Under the pieces are notes generated by a model that was not told the origin of the DNA, did no database searches, and saw only the letters and a list, made by a program, of their open reading frames with translations. The translations under genes and the position numbers were made by a program. From NCBI RefSeq assembly GCF_009498035.1, contig NZ_CP034550.1:7750001-7814000 (forward strand): a DNA stretch of 64,000 nucleotides. The letters are read 5' to 3'. Below are positions 26,004 to 36,421 of this stretch, piece after piece (position 1 is the first letter of the stretch; each line of letters starts with the position of its first letter). This DNA is from Saccharothrix syringae. Lineage in GTDB: Bacteria > Actinomycetota > Actinomycetes > Mycobacteriales > Pseudonocardiaceae.

Positions 26004-26263
26004 GCGCACGGCCGGGCGACGCGCGCTCGGGACGCGGGGCCGACCGGCTTCCCGACCACCCGCGCCCGCCGCACCGCACCACCAGCTCCCCGGCACACCG
26101 GGCCGACCACTCCCCCGACCACCCGCACCACCGCGCCACCGGCTCCCCCGACCACTCGCACCACCGCGCCACCCGCTCCCCCGACCACCGCACCACCAGC
26201 TCCCCGGCCCACTCCCCCGACCACCCACACCACCGCACCACCCGCTCCCAGGAGGGCCGATGA
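26000..26263 (+). CDS. His-rich repeat microprotein coupled to both neighbours
   Basis: An 87-codon frame starts at ATG 26000, overlapping the previous stop (ATGA), and ends at TGA 26261-26263, overlapping the next ATG (ATGA again). The product MSARPGDARSGRGADR is followed by repeats of the type SPDHPHHRATGSPDHSHHRA; 15 of 87 residues are His. GGAGGGCCG at its end doubles as ribosome binding site of the next gene. It could be a metal- or RNA-binding linker peptide, or a minisatellite that happens to stay open. The double overlap argues for translation, the composition against a folded domain. Confidence 0.5.
   Translation: MSARPGDARSGRGADRLPDHPRPPHRTTSSPAHRADHSPDHPHHRATGSPDHSHHRATRSPDHRTTSSPAHSPDHPHHRTTRSQEGR
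26080..26250 (+). repeat. Imperfect 30-bp minisatellite, CACCACCGC/CTCCCCCGACCAC units
   Basis: Units built from CTCCCCCGACCAC and CACCACCGC(G/A)CCACC recur about every 30-36 bases. They lie between the TROVE-like and ARPP-like genes and encode the His-rich peptide. Units are imperfect and contiguous, with no spacers, so this is not a CRISPR array. Confidence 0.8.
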
Positions 26264-27411
26264 CCACCCTGGACCTCACCGGCCTGACCACCGCCCCGGC
26301 GCAGGTGTGGGGCGGCGTCCGGCTCGTGCCGCTGCTGCGGGACGAGCCGATCCCCGGCCTGCGGCTGCGCGCCGAGTGCTACGGCGACGGTCCCGCCGTG
26401 GTCGCGGTGGACCCCCGCACGACCTACCTGTCCTACATCCCGCACGGCTTCGTGGCGACGCTGACCGGCGACAGCGCGCCGACCGCCGCCTACGGCACCA
26501 CCCTCGCCCGCCCCGGCGACCGGACCGGTGCACCCGCGCGCGTCCCGGTGCACGTGCACCGCCGGATGGCCCGCCGGACCGCGCCGGACCGGTTGCGCTT
26601 CCTGCCCCTGCACCTGGCCGTGGAGGGGTACCTGGCGCTGCACTTCGGCGGTCCGGAGGTGGTGTGGGAGGAGTGGTCGCAGCGCGCCGTCCGCCACGGC
26701 CTCTCCCCGCGCGAGGAGCAGGCGTACGCCGGCGCCGAGGTGCGGGACCTGGCGGACGCGCTGCGGCTGTTCGAGATCCACCCGCGCCAGTGCGGTGTGG
26801 TGGTGCACGTGGCCGACGCGCTCGCCGCGGCGTTCGTCGTGCCGCACCCCGACGACTACCGCGCCCTGCACCCCACCCTGCTCCAGGACATGTACGGCGA
26901 GCTGATCCACCACTACGCCACGCTGGGCGCGCCCGTGCCGGAGTTCCGCTCGCGGCTGGGCGGTGACCACGTGCGCACCCTGGCCGACCTGCGCGCGGCG
27001 GCGTGGCGGCAGCGGGTCGAGTGGGCCGGGTTCCACGGCACGACGATGGCCGCCGGGCTGCTGGGCACCGCGTACTCGGTGCACCGCGTGCACCGGCTGG
27101 GGCACTTCACCCTGTCCCGCTTCCTGCCCGCGTTCCGGCCTGGCCTGGAGAACCACATCGGCGAGCTGATCACCGACCGCCGGGGGCGCACCGCGTACCT
27201 CAAGACGTTCCGGCTGTCGGAGGCGCAGGTGCGCCGGGGTCACCTGCTGAGCAGGCTGGCGGAGCACGACTGGCACCTGCCGACGACGGCCGCCGCGCTG
27301 GGGGTGACCGAGGCCGCGCTGGGGCTCCGGCTCGACGGGGCGGGCTTCGGGGCGCTGCTGCGCGAGGACGTGCTGGCCCGCTACCGCGCGGCCGCGCGGC
27401 GGGAGGGGTGA
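26260..27411 (+). CDS. ARPP-like protein with C-terminal helix-turn-helix
   Basis: ATG 26260 has AGGAGG at a good distance. The protein (383 residues) reads like the family labelled ARPP (ARG and rhodanese/phosphatase-associated protein), often encoded beside TROVE proteins: TTYLSYIPHGFVATL, RFLPLHLAVEGYLALHFGGP, LRLFEIHPRQCGVVVHVADA, SAFVVPHPDDYRALHPTL-like segments and ENHIGELITDRRG. The C-terminus (WHLPTTAAALGVTEAALGLR) is a Fis-type helix-turn-helix. Family name is from memory and hedged; the association with RNA-repair or conflict loci is inference. It is third gene of the operon, ended by the hairpin at 27427-27456. Confidence 0.75.
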   Translation: MTTLDLTGLTTAPAQVWGGVRLVPLLRDEPIPGLRLRAECYGDGPAVVAVDPRTTYLSYIPHGFVATLTGDSAPTAAYGTTLARPGDRTGAPARVPVHVHRRMARRTAPDRLRFLPLHLAVEGYLALHFGGPEVVWEEWSQRAVRHGLSPREEQAYAGAEVRDLADALRLFEIHPRQCGVVVHVADALAAAFVVPHPDDYRALHPTLLQDMYGELIHHYATLGAPVPEFRSRLGGDHVRTLADLRAAAWRQRVEWAGFHGTTMAAGLLGTAYSVHRVHRLGHFTLSRFLPAFRPGLENHIGELITDRRGRTAYLKTFRLSEAQVRRGHLLSRLAEHDWHLPTTAAALGVTEAALGLRLDGAGFGALLREDVLARYRAAARREG

Positions 27412-27426
27412 GCGGCAGTGCGGTCG

Positions 27427-27456
27427 GACCCGGCCGTCGGCGCGGACGGCCGGGTC
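27427..27456 (+). terminator. Terminator of the TROVE/ARPP operon
   Basis: GACCCGGCCGTC/GACGGCCGGGTC is a perfect 12-bp stem with a 6-base loop, 15 bases after the stop. The rest of the gap to 27868 shows no credible gene or motif. Confidence 0.85.
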
Positions 27457-27868
27457 GTCCCGCATCCGCCCGACCGGGGGTCCGGGGGGTTGCACCGGAC
27501 GGTGCGGACGTCCTGCTGCGCCTCGGATCGGTGCCGGGCCGGCGTGCCCGGCCCCCTCGGGGACCGCGTCGGCCCTCCTCGGGAGCCGATCTCGACCCCT
27601 TCGCGAAACGGCGGCGGCCGGGTGTTGGGGAGCCGGTCCACCCGGCCGCCGCACGTGATCGCCCTGCCGGGGGTGTGCGGTCGGCGCCGTCCGACCGAAG
27701 CCGGGACGGCACCGTCGGGGAGCGCCGCACCCCCGGCCGGTCGTCGCGCCCCCGACCCCCCGGGAGCTTCCGCGATCACCTCCGATGACGCCCCACCAGC
27801 CTGCCGCGACGGCGGCGCCCGGCGCCTCGTGAGGAAGCGAGAACCCCACCGGGGCGAATTCCCCGGAT

Positions 27869-29047
27869 TCACGAGTCCCGGCGGTACCCGCCCGGGGCGT
27901 CGGCCAGGAACCGGGACACCGCCGTGCCCAGCACGCGGATGCCCGCGGTCGAGTGCGGGTCGATGCCGACCAGCTCGTGCACGCGCCGCAGCCGGTAGTC
28001 CAGGGTGCGGGGGTGCACGTTGAGCGACGCGGCGGTCCGCGCGCGGCTCATGTCGTTGCGGTAGTACGAGTCCAGGGTCACCACCAGCTCCGGGCCCCCG
28101 GCCAGGTGCGCCGCGATGCCGCGCAGCCACCGGTCGACGTCGGGCAGTTCCGCCACGCCGACCTCGACGGCCACGTCGCCCAGCGTGGGCACGTGGTCGG
28201 GCGCGGTGCGGGGGCGGACGACCCGGCTGACGCGGCGGGCCAGGGCGACGGCCTCGTCGATCGCGCCCGCCGGGCCGGTGGCGGAGCCCGCCGCGCACTC
28301 GCGCCCGGTGATCTCGGCGACCGACCTGGCCAGCGCGGGTGCCAGCTCGTCCCGACCGGCGGGCAGGAACGCGACCAGCTCGGCCGCGGTCGGCCACGTC
28401 GCCGGGGCGCGGTGGTGCCGCCACAGGGCGTCCAGGACCTCGTCGGCCGCCGGGTCGCCCAGGTCGTGGTCGGGCTGGGGGTGCACGCGGACCACGACCA
28501 CCAGGTACCGCTCGGGCACCGGGAGGTCGATCGAGCGCGCGTGGTCGCCGGCCACCGGGTCGCCCGCGACCAGCAGGTCGGCGTAGCGCCGGACGCGTTC
28601 GGCGGCCGAGATCAGGTCCTGCTGCCCGCTGAGCAGCCCCGCGGTGTACGCGCGCTGGGCGGCCGGGCTGTGGGCGGCGAGCCAGGCCAGCATGTGCATG
28701 GCGTCGTCGAGGTCGTGCGGGCTGCACGCCTCGTGGATCTCGCGCAGCGTGGCCGTGGCGTGCAGGGCCAGCACCTGGTCGTGGACCGCGCGCGACAGGC
28801 CGCGGCGGCCGCGGTCCGCGCCCATGGCGGTCACCAGGGCCAGGTCGTCGGGGGTCAGCGGTTCGTCGACGGCCACGCAGTCGAGGGTGCGGCGCCGGAT
28901 GTGGACGGCGAACTCCACCATCCGGTCGCGGTCGGCCGCGGTGCGCGCCGTGGCGTCGTACTCGGGCAGCTCCGCGGTGCACAGCTCGACGACGCGCTCG
29001 CCGTTCTCGCCGGCGCGCCGCCGCAGTGCGTCGAACAGGTCTCCCAT
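27869..29047 (-). CDS. PucR/CdaR-type regulator, copy 1
   Basis: ATG 29047 (MGDLFDALRRRAGENGER) is preferred since the paralogue next door begins the same way. The C-terminus has the PucR helix-turn-helix: VVTLDSYYRNDMSRARTAAS then NVHPRTLDYRLRRVHELVG. The N-terminal part is the usual helical RsbRD-like region (LALHATATLREIHEACSP). These regulators control purine, amino-acid or secondary metabolism; the inducer here is unknown. The stop lies 455 bases from the converging ARPP-like operon. Confidence 0.9.
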   Translation of the reverse strand: MGDLFDALRRRAGENGERVVELCTAELPEYDATARTAADRDRMVEFAVHIRRRTLDCVAVDEPLTPDDLALVTAMGADRGRRGLSRAVHDQVLALHATATLREIHEACSPHDLDDAMHMLAWLAAHSPAAQRAYTAGLLSGQQDLISAAERVRRYADLLVAGDPVAGDHARSIDLPVPERYLVVVVRVHPQPDHDLGDPAADEVLDALWRHHRAPATWPTAAELVAFLPAGRDELAPALARSVAEITGRECAAGSATGPAGAIDEAVALARRVSRVVRPRTAPDHVPTLGDVAVEVGVAELPDVDRWLRGIAAHLAGGPELVVTLDSYYRNDMSRARTAASLNVHPRTLDYRLRRVHELVGIDPHSTAGIRVLGTAVSRFLADAPGGYRRDS

Positions 29048-29061
29048 GCTCCACCCGTCGC

Positions 29062-30417
29062 TCAGTGGTAGGCGCCGGCCAGTGCCCGGGTCACGGCCGT
29101 GCTCAGGACCAGCACGCCGCGGGCCGACGCCGGGTCGAGGCCGGTGAGGTGCCGCACCCGGTCGAGGCGGTAGTCCAGGGTTCGCGGGTGCACCGCCAGC
29201 GCCGCCGCCGTGCGCGTGCGGTGCATGTCGTTGCGGTAGAACGCGTCCAGGGTGGCGATCAGGTCGGGACCGTCGCGCAGCCGGCGCGCCGTCTCGGCCA
29301 GCCAGCGGTCGACCGGGGGCACGGCCGCCGCGCCCAGCTCGGCGAACAGGTCGGCGCGGAAGTGCAGCGCGCCGGGGCGGGCCGGGGCCACCGCGCAGAG
29401 CCGCCGGGCTTCCGCCAGCGCATCGGCGAGCCCGCCAGCCGCACCACTTGCCGCACCGCCCAACGCACCGCTCACCGCACCGCCTGCCACACCCCCCGCC
29501 GCACCACGAGCCACACCGCCCGCCGCACCGGCCAACGCGCCGCGAGCCGCACCGCCCACTGCACCGGCAAACGCACCACGAGCCGCACCACCCACCGCAC
29601 CGGCCGCCACACCACCGGCCGCACCCCCCAACCCCAGCCTCCCGCGAGCCGCCCCGACCGCGCACGGCACGTCGACCCGGTCGGTGAAGCCGCGCACCAC
29701 CGCCCGGGCCCGCTCCTCGGCCACCGCGGGCTCGTCCGCACCGGCCAGGGCGATGAACTCGTCGGGTTCCTCCCAGCACAGCGGCACCCAGTGGTGGGCC
29801 AGCAGGTCGGTCAGCACGTCGGTCCGGTCACCGGGCCCGGGCGCCGCGCCGGGCACCCGCACCACGGTCACCACCACGTGGTCGTGCAGCTCCATCGCCA
29901 ACCCCGTCGCCACGTCCTCGGCGAAGGCGTCCTCCGCCAACAGCAGCAGCGCCAGCGACCGGACGCGGTCGACCACCGGCCGCAGCGCGGCCTGGCCCCG
30001 CAGGTAGCCCTGGGTGTACGCGGCCTGGGCCAGCCCGCCCTGGTCGGGCAGCCAGCGCAGGGCGTGCATGACGTCGGCGACGTCCACCGGCGTGGCCGCC
30101 TCGTGGACCTCCCGCAGGGTGAGCGAGGTGTGCAGCGCCAGCACCCGGCGCTGCGCGACGGGCGACACCCCGGCCGCGCCGCGCTCCCGGCCGACCGCCT
30201 CCATGACGGCCAGGTCGGCGGCGTCGAACGGCCGGTCCTCGGCGGCGAGCGCGACCGTCCGCTCCCGCAGGAAAAGCGCGAAATCGAGCAATTCGGCCCG
30301 GGAGCGCAGGTCAGTCGACATCACCTGGAAATCGGGCAATTCCCGGACGTACGTGTCGACCGCGCGCTTGCCGTGCCGGGCCACCATGCCACGCCACCGC
30401 GCAAACAAATCCCCCAT
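29062..30417 (-). CDS. PucR/CdaR-type regulator, copy 2, with Gly/Ala repeat insert
   Basis: It starts at ATG 30417 (MGDLFARWRGMVARHGKRAV) and ends 14 bases before copy 1. The pair are tandem paralogues: shared MGDLF start, LALHTSLTLREVHEAATP, and the C-terminal helix-turn-helix IATLDAFYRNDMHRTRTAAA with VHPRTLDYRLDRVRHLTG. Residues 262-330 are an insert of Gly/Ala repeats (AAGGVARGA-like units) absent from copy 1. Glycine-zipper-like sequence in a soluble regulator is unusual and may be disordered or mediate oligomerisation. Confidence 0.9.
   Translation of the reverse strand: MGDLFARWRGMVARHGKRAVDTYVRELPDFQVMSTDLRSRAELLDFALFLRERTVALAAEDRPFDAADLAVMEAVGRERGAAGVSPVAQRRVLALHTSLTLREVHEAATPVDVADVMHALRWLPDQGGLAQAAYTQGYLRGQAALRPVVDRVRSLALLLLAEDAFAEDVATGLAMELHDHVVVTVVRVPGAAPGPGDRTDVLTDLLAHHWVPLCWEEPDEFIALAGADEPAVAEERARAVVRGFTDRVDVPCAVGAARGRLGLGGAAGGVAAGAVGGAARGAFAGAVGGAARGALAGAAGGVARGAAGGVAGGAVSGALGGAASGAAGGLADALAEARRLCAVAPARPGALHFRADLFAELGAAAVPPVDRWLAETARRLRDGPDLIATLDAFYRNDMHRTRTAAALAVHPRTLDYRLDRVRHLTGLDPASARGVLVLSTAVTRALAGAYH
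29428..29634 (-). repeat. Gly/Ala-coding tandem repeat within the PucR gene
   Basis: Degenerate units of about 24-30 bases (CCGCACC..CCGCC pattern on the plus strand) encode GGAARGA/AGGVA-like peptides. They keep the frame across 69 codons. Confidence 0.8.
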
Positions 30418-30680
30418 GCACCCGCCTTCCCGCTCCCGACCAAGCAGGGTCGCGCCGGAGCGCGCGGAGCGGGTACCGCCTAACGGCGCAACCGCGCGCC
30501 CGACCGCACGCCGCGGCGGGGCGCGAATCGGCCGTCGACAAAACACGGGGTGCCCGGCCGGGCGTTTTCGCCGACCACCCAGCGACCACCCCCCGACCAC
30601 CCACCGACGCGACCCGCCTGGTCCGAATGAGTGAATGTCACCCGGTCGGACACCCCACAATAGTCGGCAGAGTAACCCGC

Positions 30681-30715
30681 GTCACAGTTGTGACAAAATC
30701 GAACAATCATTTTGT
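30681..30715. promoter_or_regulatory. Two adjacent inverted repeats upstream of the DUF6801 gene
   Basis: GTCACA-GT-TGTGAC (30681-30694) and ACAAAAT-N9-ATTTTGT (30693-30699 with 30709-30715) are both perfect and overlap by two bases. They lie in an A/T-rich island (30660-30790) that is the likely promoter of the secreted protein at 30854. The remainder of 30418-30853 shows no gene. Confidence 0.5.
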
Positions 30716-30853
30716 GGCCAGGTTTACTAAATTTGCCGATGTGCCATGAATACTTGTCCCAAAGGTCGCAGGATAGGTACATTACCGACCAGTACACCAG
30801 CGACCCCCGCCGCCGAGGTCGCGTTTCCGCACAGTCTCGACGAGGAGATTCGC

Positions 30854-31471
30854 ATGCTGAAACTCAATTCCGCTGCGCGCAGGGTTTTCGGGGGCTTCGC
30901 GGTGGCCACCGCGGTCGCGGGCACCATCCTCACCGCCGGAGCGGGCGTGGGCCAGGCGGCGACCGCGTCGTTGACGCTCGTCTACAACTGCCCGTTCCCG
31001 TTGATCGGGGCGCAGGACATGAGCGTCAGGATCGACGTGGCCAACCTGCCCACCTCCGGCCGGGTCGGCGTGGCCCTCCCGGCGACCACCGTGACGGCCA
31101 CCGCGACCGTGCCGTCGACCGCGACCCTCGGCCTGGCGCTGGTCGGCGCCAAGACCGTGGAGGGCACCGCGAAGGCGCAGACCACCGTGAACAACGCGGG
31201 CACCCTCGTCCCGGTCGCGCCGGACCTGGTCGTGGCGAAGACGAACGTGCCCTCGAACGGCTCGTCGTTCCCGACCGTCGCCACCGGCAGCACGGCTCCC
31301 CTCACCCTGACCAAGGCGGGCACCACGACCATCACGGTCGGCAACTTCAGCACCACCCTGACCCCGCGCAAGGGCGACGGCTCGCTCACCGGCCTGGGCA
31401 CCTTCACGTCCAACTGCACGCTCAAGCCGAACCAGGCGACCACGCTCTACACGTTCCCGGTCACGGCCTGA
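30854..31471 (+). CDS. Secreted DUF6801-type beta-rich protein
   Basis: ATG 30854 follows GAGGAG and begins a signal peptide (MLKLNSAARRVFGGFAVATA, cleavage after GQA near residue 36). The mature part is beta-rich and Thr-rich with two conserved Cys: SLTLVYNCPFPLIGAQDMSV at the start and TFTSNCTLKPNQATTLYTF at the end, the pattern of DUF6801 exported proteins of actinobacteria. The function of the family is unknown; a cell-surface role is likely. The gene stands alone with its own terminator. Confidence 0.88.
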   Translation: MLKLNSAARRVFGGFAVATAVAGTILTAGAGVGQAATASLTLVYNCPFPLIGAQDMSVRIDVANLPTSGRVGVALPATTVTATATVPSTATLGLALVGAKTVEGTAKAQTTVNNAGTLVPVAPDLVVAKTNVPSNGSSFPTVATGSTAPLTLTKAGTTTITVGNFSTTLTPRKGDGSLTGLGTFTSNCTLKPNQATTLYTFPVTA

Positions 31472-31481
31472 CGCACGACGC

Positions 31482-31515
31482 GCGGTGGGCCGCCCTCACG
31501 GGGGCGGCCCACCGC
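31482..31515 (+). terminator. Terminator of the DUF6801 gene
   Basis: GCGGTGGGCCGCCC/GGGCGGCCCACCGC is a perfect 14-bp stem with a 6-base loop, starting 11 bases after the stop. Confidence 0.85.
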
Positions 31516-31571
31516 CGCACGTCCGGGGCCCGGTGGCGGGTCGGGCGGGCACGGCCACCTACCGTGGGCCG

Positions 31572-32033
31572 GTGACCAGCATCCAGGAGCGCCTCTACCC
31601 CTCGCTGCCGTGCTTCGGCTGCGGCCACGGCAACCCCGAGGGCCTGCGGCTGCGCAGCTACCCCGGCGAGGACGGCGTGGTGACCGCCGCGTTCACCCCG
31701 CGGCCCCGGCACGACAACGGGCTCGGCTTCCTCAACGGCGGCATCATCTGCACCCTGCTGGACTGCCACAGCGCCGCGGCCGTGATGCTGGAGGCCGACC
31801 GGCGGGGCTGGGCACCGCTCGGCGGCGCCGCCCTGCCCTACGTGACCGCCGGGCTGGACGTGCGCTACCTGCGGCCGTCACCGCTGCACGAGGCCGTGGA
31901 GCTGCGGGCCGTCGTGCGGGAGGCGTCCGAGGCGGAGGTGGCGGTGGACGTCACCCTCTGGTGGGAGGGCAAGCCGCGCGCCGAGGCCGCCGCGACGTGG
32001 AAGCGCTGGCGGCCCCGCCCGGCCACGACGTGA
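31572..32033 (+). CDS. PaaI-family hotdog thioesterase
   Basis: GTG 31572 (VTSIQERLYPSLPCFGCG) is chosen since upstream in-frame residues are the antisense of the terminator region. The hotdog signature is clear: CHGNP-like CFGCGHGNPEGLRL, DNGLGFLNGGIICTLLDCH with the active-site helix, and LDVRYLRPSPLHEAVELRA. Members hydrolyse acyl-CoA thioesters. The Cys-x-x-Cys near the N-terminus is common in the subgroup. 153 residues is a normal length. Confidence 0.9.
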   Translation: MTSIQERLYPSLPCFGCGHGNPEGLRLRSYPGEDGVVTAAFTPRPRHDNGLGFLNGGIICTLLDCHSAAAVMLEADRRGWAPLGGAALPYVTAGLDVRYLRPSPLHEAVELRAVVREASEAEVAVDVTLWWEGKPRAEAAATWKRWRPRPATT

Positions 32034-32062
32034 AGTCCGGTCGGGGGTTTCCGGTCGGACCA

Positions 32063-32088
32063 CCCGGTCGGGGGCTCCCCCGGCCGGG
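32063..32088. terminator. Hairpin between converging thioesterase and MerR genes
   Basis: CCCGGTCGGGGG/CCCCCGGCCGGG pairs over 12 positions with one G-T wobble and a very short loop. It is centred between two converging stops. Confidence 0.7.
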
Positions 32089-32097
32089 CCCTTCGCC

Positions 32098-33027
32098 CTA
32101 GGGCTCCCCGACCGGCTCCCGCCGCCGGGCGCGCAGGGCGCGGGTGAACCAGTCGAGCGCGGGCCCCGGGCTCTCCGGGGCCGCCCACCCGTTGATCGTC
32201 GCGAGCAGCCGGAGGTAGCGGTCCCGGCGGGGGTCGTTGGCGGTTTCCAGGCGGGACAGCAGGAGGTCCGCCTCCGGGCCGGGAAGACCGCACCGGGCCG
32301 CGACCGCCGTCGTGACCTCGGCGACGACCCGGTCGGCCTCGGGCGAGAGCGGGGACAGGCCGGCGGCCAGGGCCGGGGCCACCAGGTCCCGGACGACCGC
32401 CACCGGGTCGGGGCGCGGGACGGCCCCGTCTCCGACGTGGTGCCGCACCAGCTCCCGCAGGCCGTCCCGGAAGCCGGCGTCCCGCGTCAGCTCGGCCAGC
32501 TCCACCCAAGCCTCGACCTGCTCGACCTCGGGGTCGTCGGGCAGCTCGGGCGTCATCGTGCGGGCGACCCCCGCGAACGCGGGCCCGTCCAGCCCGCCGA
32601 AGACGGCATTGAGGAAGTCGTCGACCAGGCGTCCGCGCTCGTCCTCGGACAGCTTCGCCAATCGGTGCACCAGTTCCACCTCTCGTGGTGAGGACCCGCG
32701 CCTGGCCACCGCCACCGCGACCGCCCGCCGCAGGCGCAGCACCCGGATCTGCACCGCCAGGGCCTCGGCGTGCGCGGCCGCGAGCTCGGGCAGCCCGACC
32801 TCCCGGTCCACCACCCGGCGGATGTCGGCGAGCCCGACGCCCAGGTCGCGCAGTGCCCGCACCAGTTCCAGCCGGGCGACGGCGTCGGCGCCGTAGAGGC
32901 GGTGACCGGCCGGGCTGCGGCCGGTCGGCGGCACGATCCCGCGATCGGAGTAGAACCGGACCGCCTTGACCGTCAGGCCGGTGCGCCGGGCCAGGTCGCC
33001 GATCGAGTGGAGCGCGTCGCCGTTCAC
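32098..33027 (-). CDS. MerR-family transcriptional regulator
   Basis: GTG 33027 (VNGDALHSIGDLARRTGLTV) is the start that places the MerR helix-turn-helix at the N-terminus (LTVKAVRFYSDRGIVPPTGR, YGADAVARLELVRALRDLGV). The C-terminal 200 residues are helical with no Cys metal site, so a small-molecule or protein signal is more likely than a metal. The converging thioesterase gene is the only near neighbour besides the terminator of the GH10 gene upstream. Confidence 0.9.
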   Translation of the reverse strand: MNGDALHSIGDLARRTGLTVKAVRFYSDRGIVPPTGRSPAGHRLYGADAVARLELVRALRDLGVGLADIRRVVDREVGLPELAAAHAEALAVQIRVLRLRRAVAVAVARRGSSPREVELVHRLAKLSEDERGRLVDDFLNAVFGGLDGPAFAGVARTMTPELPDDPEVEQVEAWVELAELTRDAGFRDGLRELVRHHVGDGAVPRPDPVAVVRDLVAPALAAGLSPLSPEADRVVAEVTTAVAARCGLPGPEADLLLSRLETANDPRRDRYLRLLATINGWAAPESPGPALDWFTRALRARRREPVGEP

Positions 33028-33066
33028 CCCGCCACCCTCACACCTCCCCCCGGAGGAGGTGCAAGC

Positions 33067-33106
33067 GGCGCGGGGCCGGGTGGGTCGCCCCACCCGGCCC
33101 CGCGCC
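33067..33106 (-). terminator. Very strong terminator after the GH10-CE4 gene
   Basis: An 18-bp perfect inverted repeat (33067-33084 with 33089-33106) closes on a TCGC loop ten bases after the stop codon of the xylanase/deacetylase. It is the longest perfect stem in the window. Confidence 0.9.
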
Positions 33107-33116
33107 GGTCACCGGG

Positions 33117-35264
<2,148 letters not shown>

Positions 35265-35389
35265 TCATTCCACACAGTCAAGAACATCGTTGACCTATAG
35301 AGACGCAAGCACAGAGGCAGAGTCACGCGGAGGCTGCGAAACAGCACCTTCTGCGGTTTACGAAAGTATCGGCTCCGCGGTCCGCGCCG

Positions 35390-36421
35390 TCACCGCGCGA
35401 GGCGGTCCAGCAACCAGTCCGCGGCCACCGGCAGCCAGTCCGGCCGGGCGTTGCCGAGCAGGTGGTCACCGTGGTCCACGCGGAGGTGGTCGCCCGCGGG
35501 GGCGAGCCGGGCCAGCGGTTCGCCGTTGGTCACCCCCGGGATGACGTCCCGGCCGCCGTCGACCACGAGCAGCGGTGTGGTGATGCGGGGTGCCAGGTCG
35601 GTGAGGTCGACCCGGTCGGCGAAGCTCTCGGCTTCCCCCGCCCCGCCCGCGCGCACGGTGAGCACCTCCCGGATGAGCGGCGGCAGGTCCGGCCACGCCA
35701 GCCGGAACGGTCCGCTGACCGTCACGGTGGCGGCGACCCGGGTGTCGTGCGCGGCCGCCTCCGCCGCGTAGTAGCCGCCGAGGCTGAGGCCCACCAGGCC
35801 GACGCGGTCGACGCCGAGCGCGGTGACCGCCTGGTCGACCACGTGGTGGTAGTCGGCTCGGACGCGGGTGGTCGGGGCCAGGACGCCCTGGCCCGGGCCG
35901 TCCAGGGCGAGCACCGCCGCGCCTCGGCGGAGGAGGGCTTCGGCGAGGAGGTGGAACTCCTCTTTGGAGGAGTCCAGGCCGGGCACGACCACGACGGTGG
36001 CGACCGGGTCGGCGGGGCCGCGCAGCCAGCCGGTGAACAGCGGTCCGCTCAGCCGGCGCGCGGTGGTCGGGGGGTTGGTGGGGCCGGGCGAACGTCCAAC
36101 GGCCCTGTTGTCAGGGCCCAACCCCAGCGCGAGCCCCATCGCCTCGTCGGCCCGCGCCGCCGCACCCGCCCACGCGTCGCGGTCCAGCGAGGGGCACAGG
36201 GTGGCGAAGTGGAACCAGCGGGCGGCCAGCCGGCGGTACTCGGCCGCGGTGACCGGTGACGTGGCCGCCGCCGCCCGGCGCAGGTACTCCTCCCCCGCCC
36301 CGGCGCAGGCGTCCAGCCAGTCCCGCGCGGTGGTCACCCCCTCGGTGCGCCGCAGGTACTCGTGCGGGTCCAGGCCGGCGCCCGTGGCGCGGGACAGATC
36401 GGCGGTGACGAGCGGGCTCAC
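35390..36421 (-). CDS. Alpha/beta hydrolase with N-terminal helical cap
   Basis: GTG 36421 overlaps the stop of the upstream dehydrogenase (GTGA). Residues 1-120 are helical; the hydrolase core follows with VVVVPGLDSSKEEF, nucleophile Ser213 in GLVGLSLGGYYAA, acid DGGRDVIPG and a C-terminal His in VDHGDHLLGN. The layout matches FrsA/2,6-dihydroxypseudooxynicotine-hydrolase-type proteins, some of which cleave C-C bonds or esters. It forms a two-gene operon with the oxidoreductase and is divergent from the LysR gene through it. Confidence 0.88.
   Translation of the reverse strand: MSPLVTADLSRATGAGLDPHEYLRRTEGVTTARDWLDACAGAGEEYLRRAAAATSPVTAAEYRRLAARWFHFATLCPSLDRDAWAGAAARADEAMGLALGLGPDNRAVGRSPGPTNPPTTARRLSGPLFTGWLRGPADPVATVVVVPGLDSSKEEFHLLAEALLRRGAAVLALDGPGQGVLAPTTRVRADYHHVVDQAVTALGVDRVGLVGLSLGGYYAAEAAAHDTRVAATVTVSGPFRLAWPDLPPLIREVLTVRAGGAGEAESFADRVDLTDLAPRITTPLLVVDGGRDVIPGVTNGEPLARLAPAGDHLRVDHGDHLLGNARPDWLPVAADWLLDRLAR

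Noticed and set aside
26080..26250. CRISPR-like repeat array
   Set aside because: Units are contiguous, imperfect and lack unique spacers; no cas genes. Better explained as a coding minisatellite.
27412..27868. Possible gene after the ARPP-like gene
   Set aside because: Open frames here are Arg/Pro-rich, lack ribosome binding sites and overlap the terminator.
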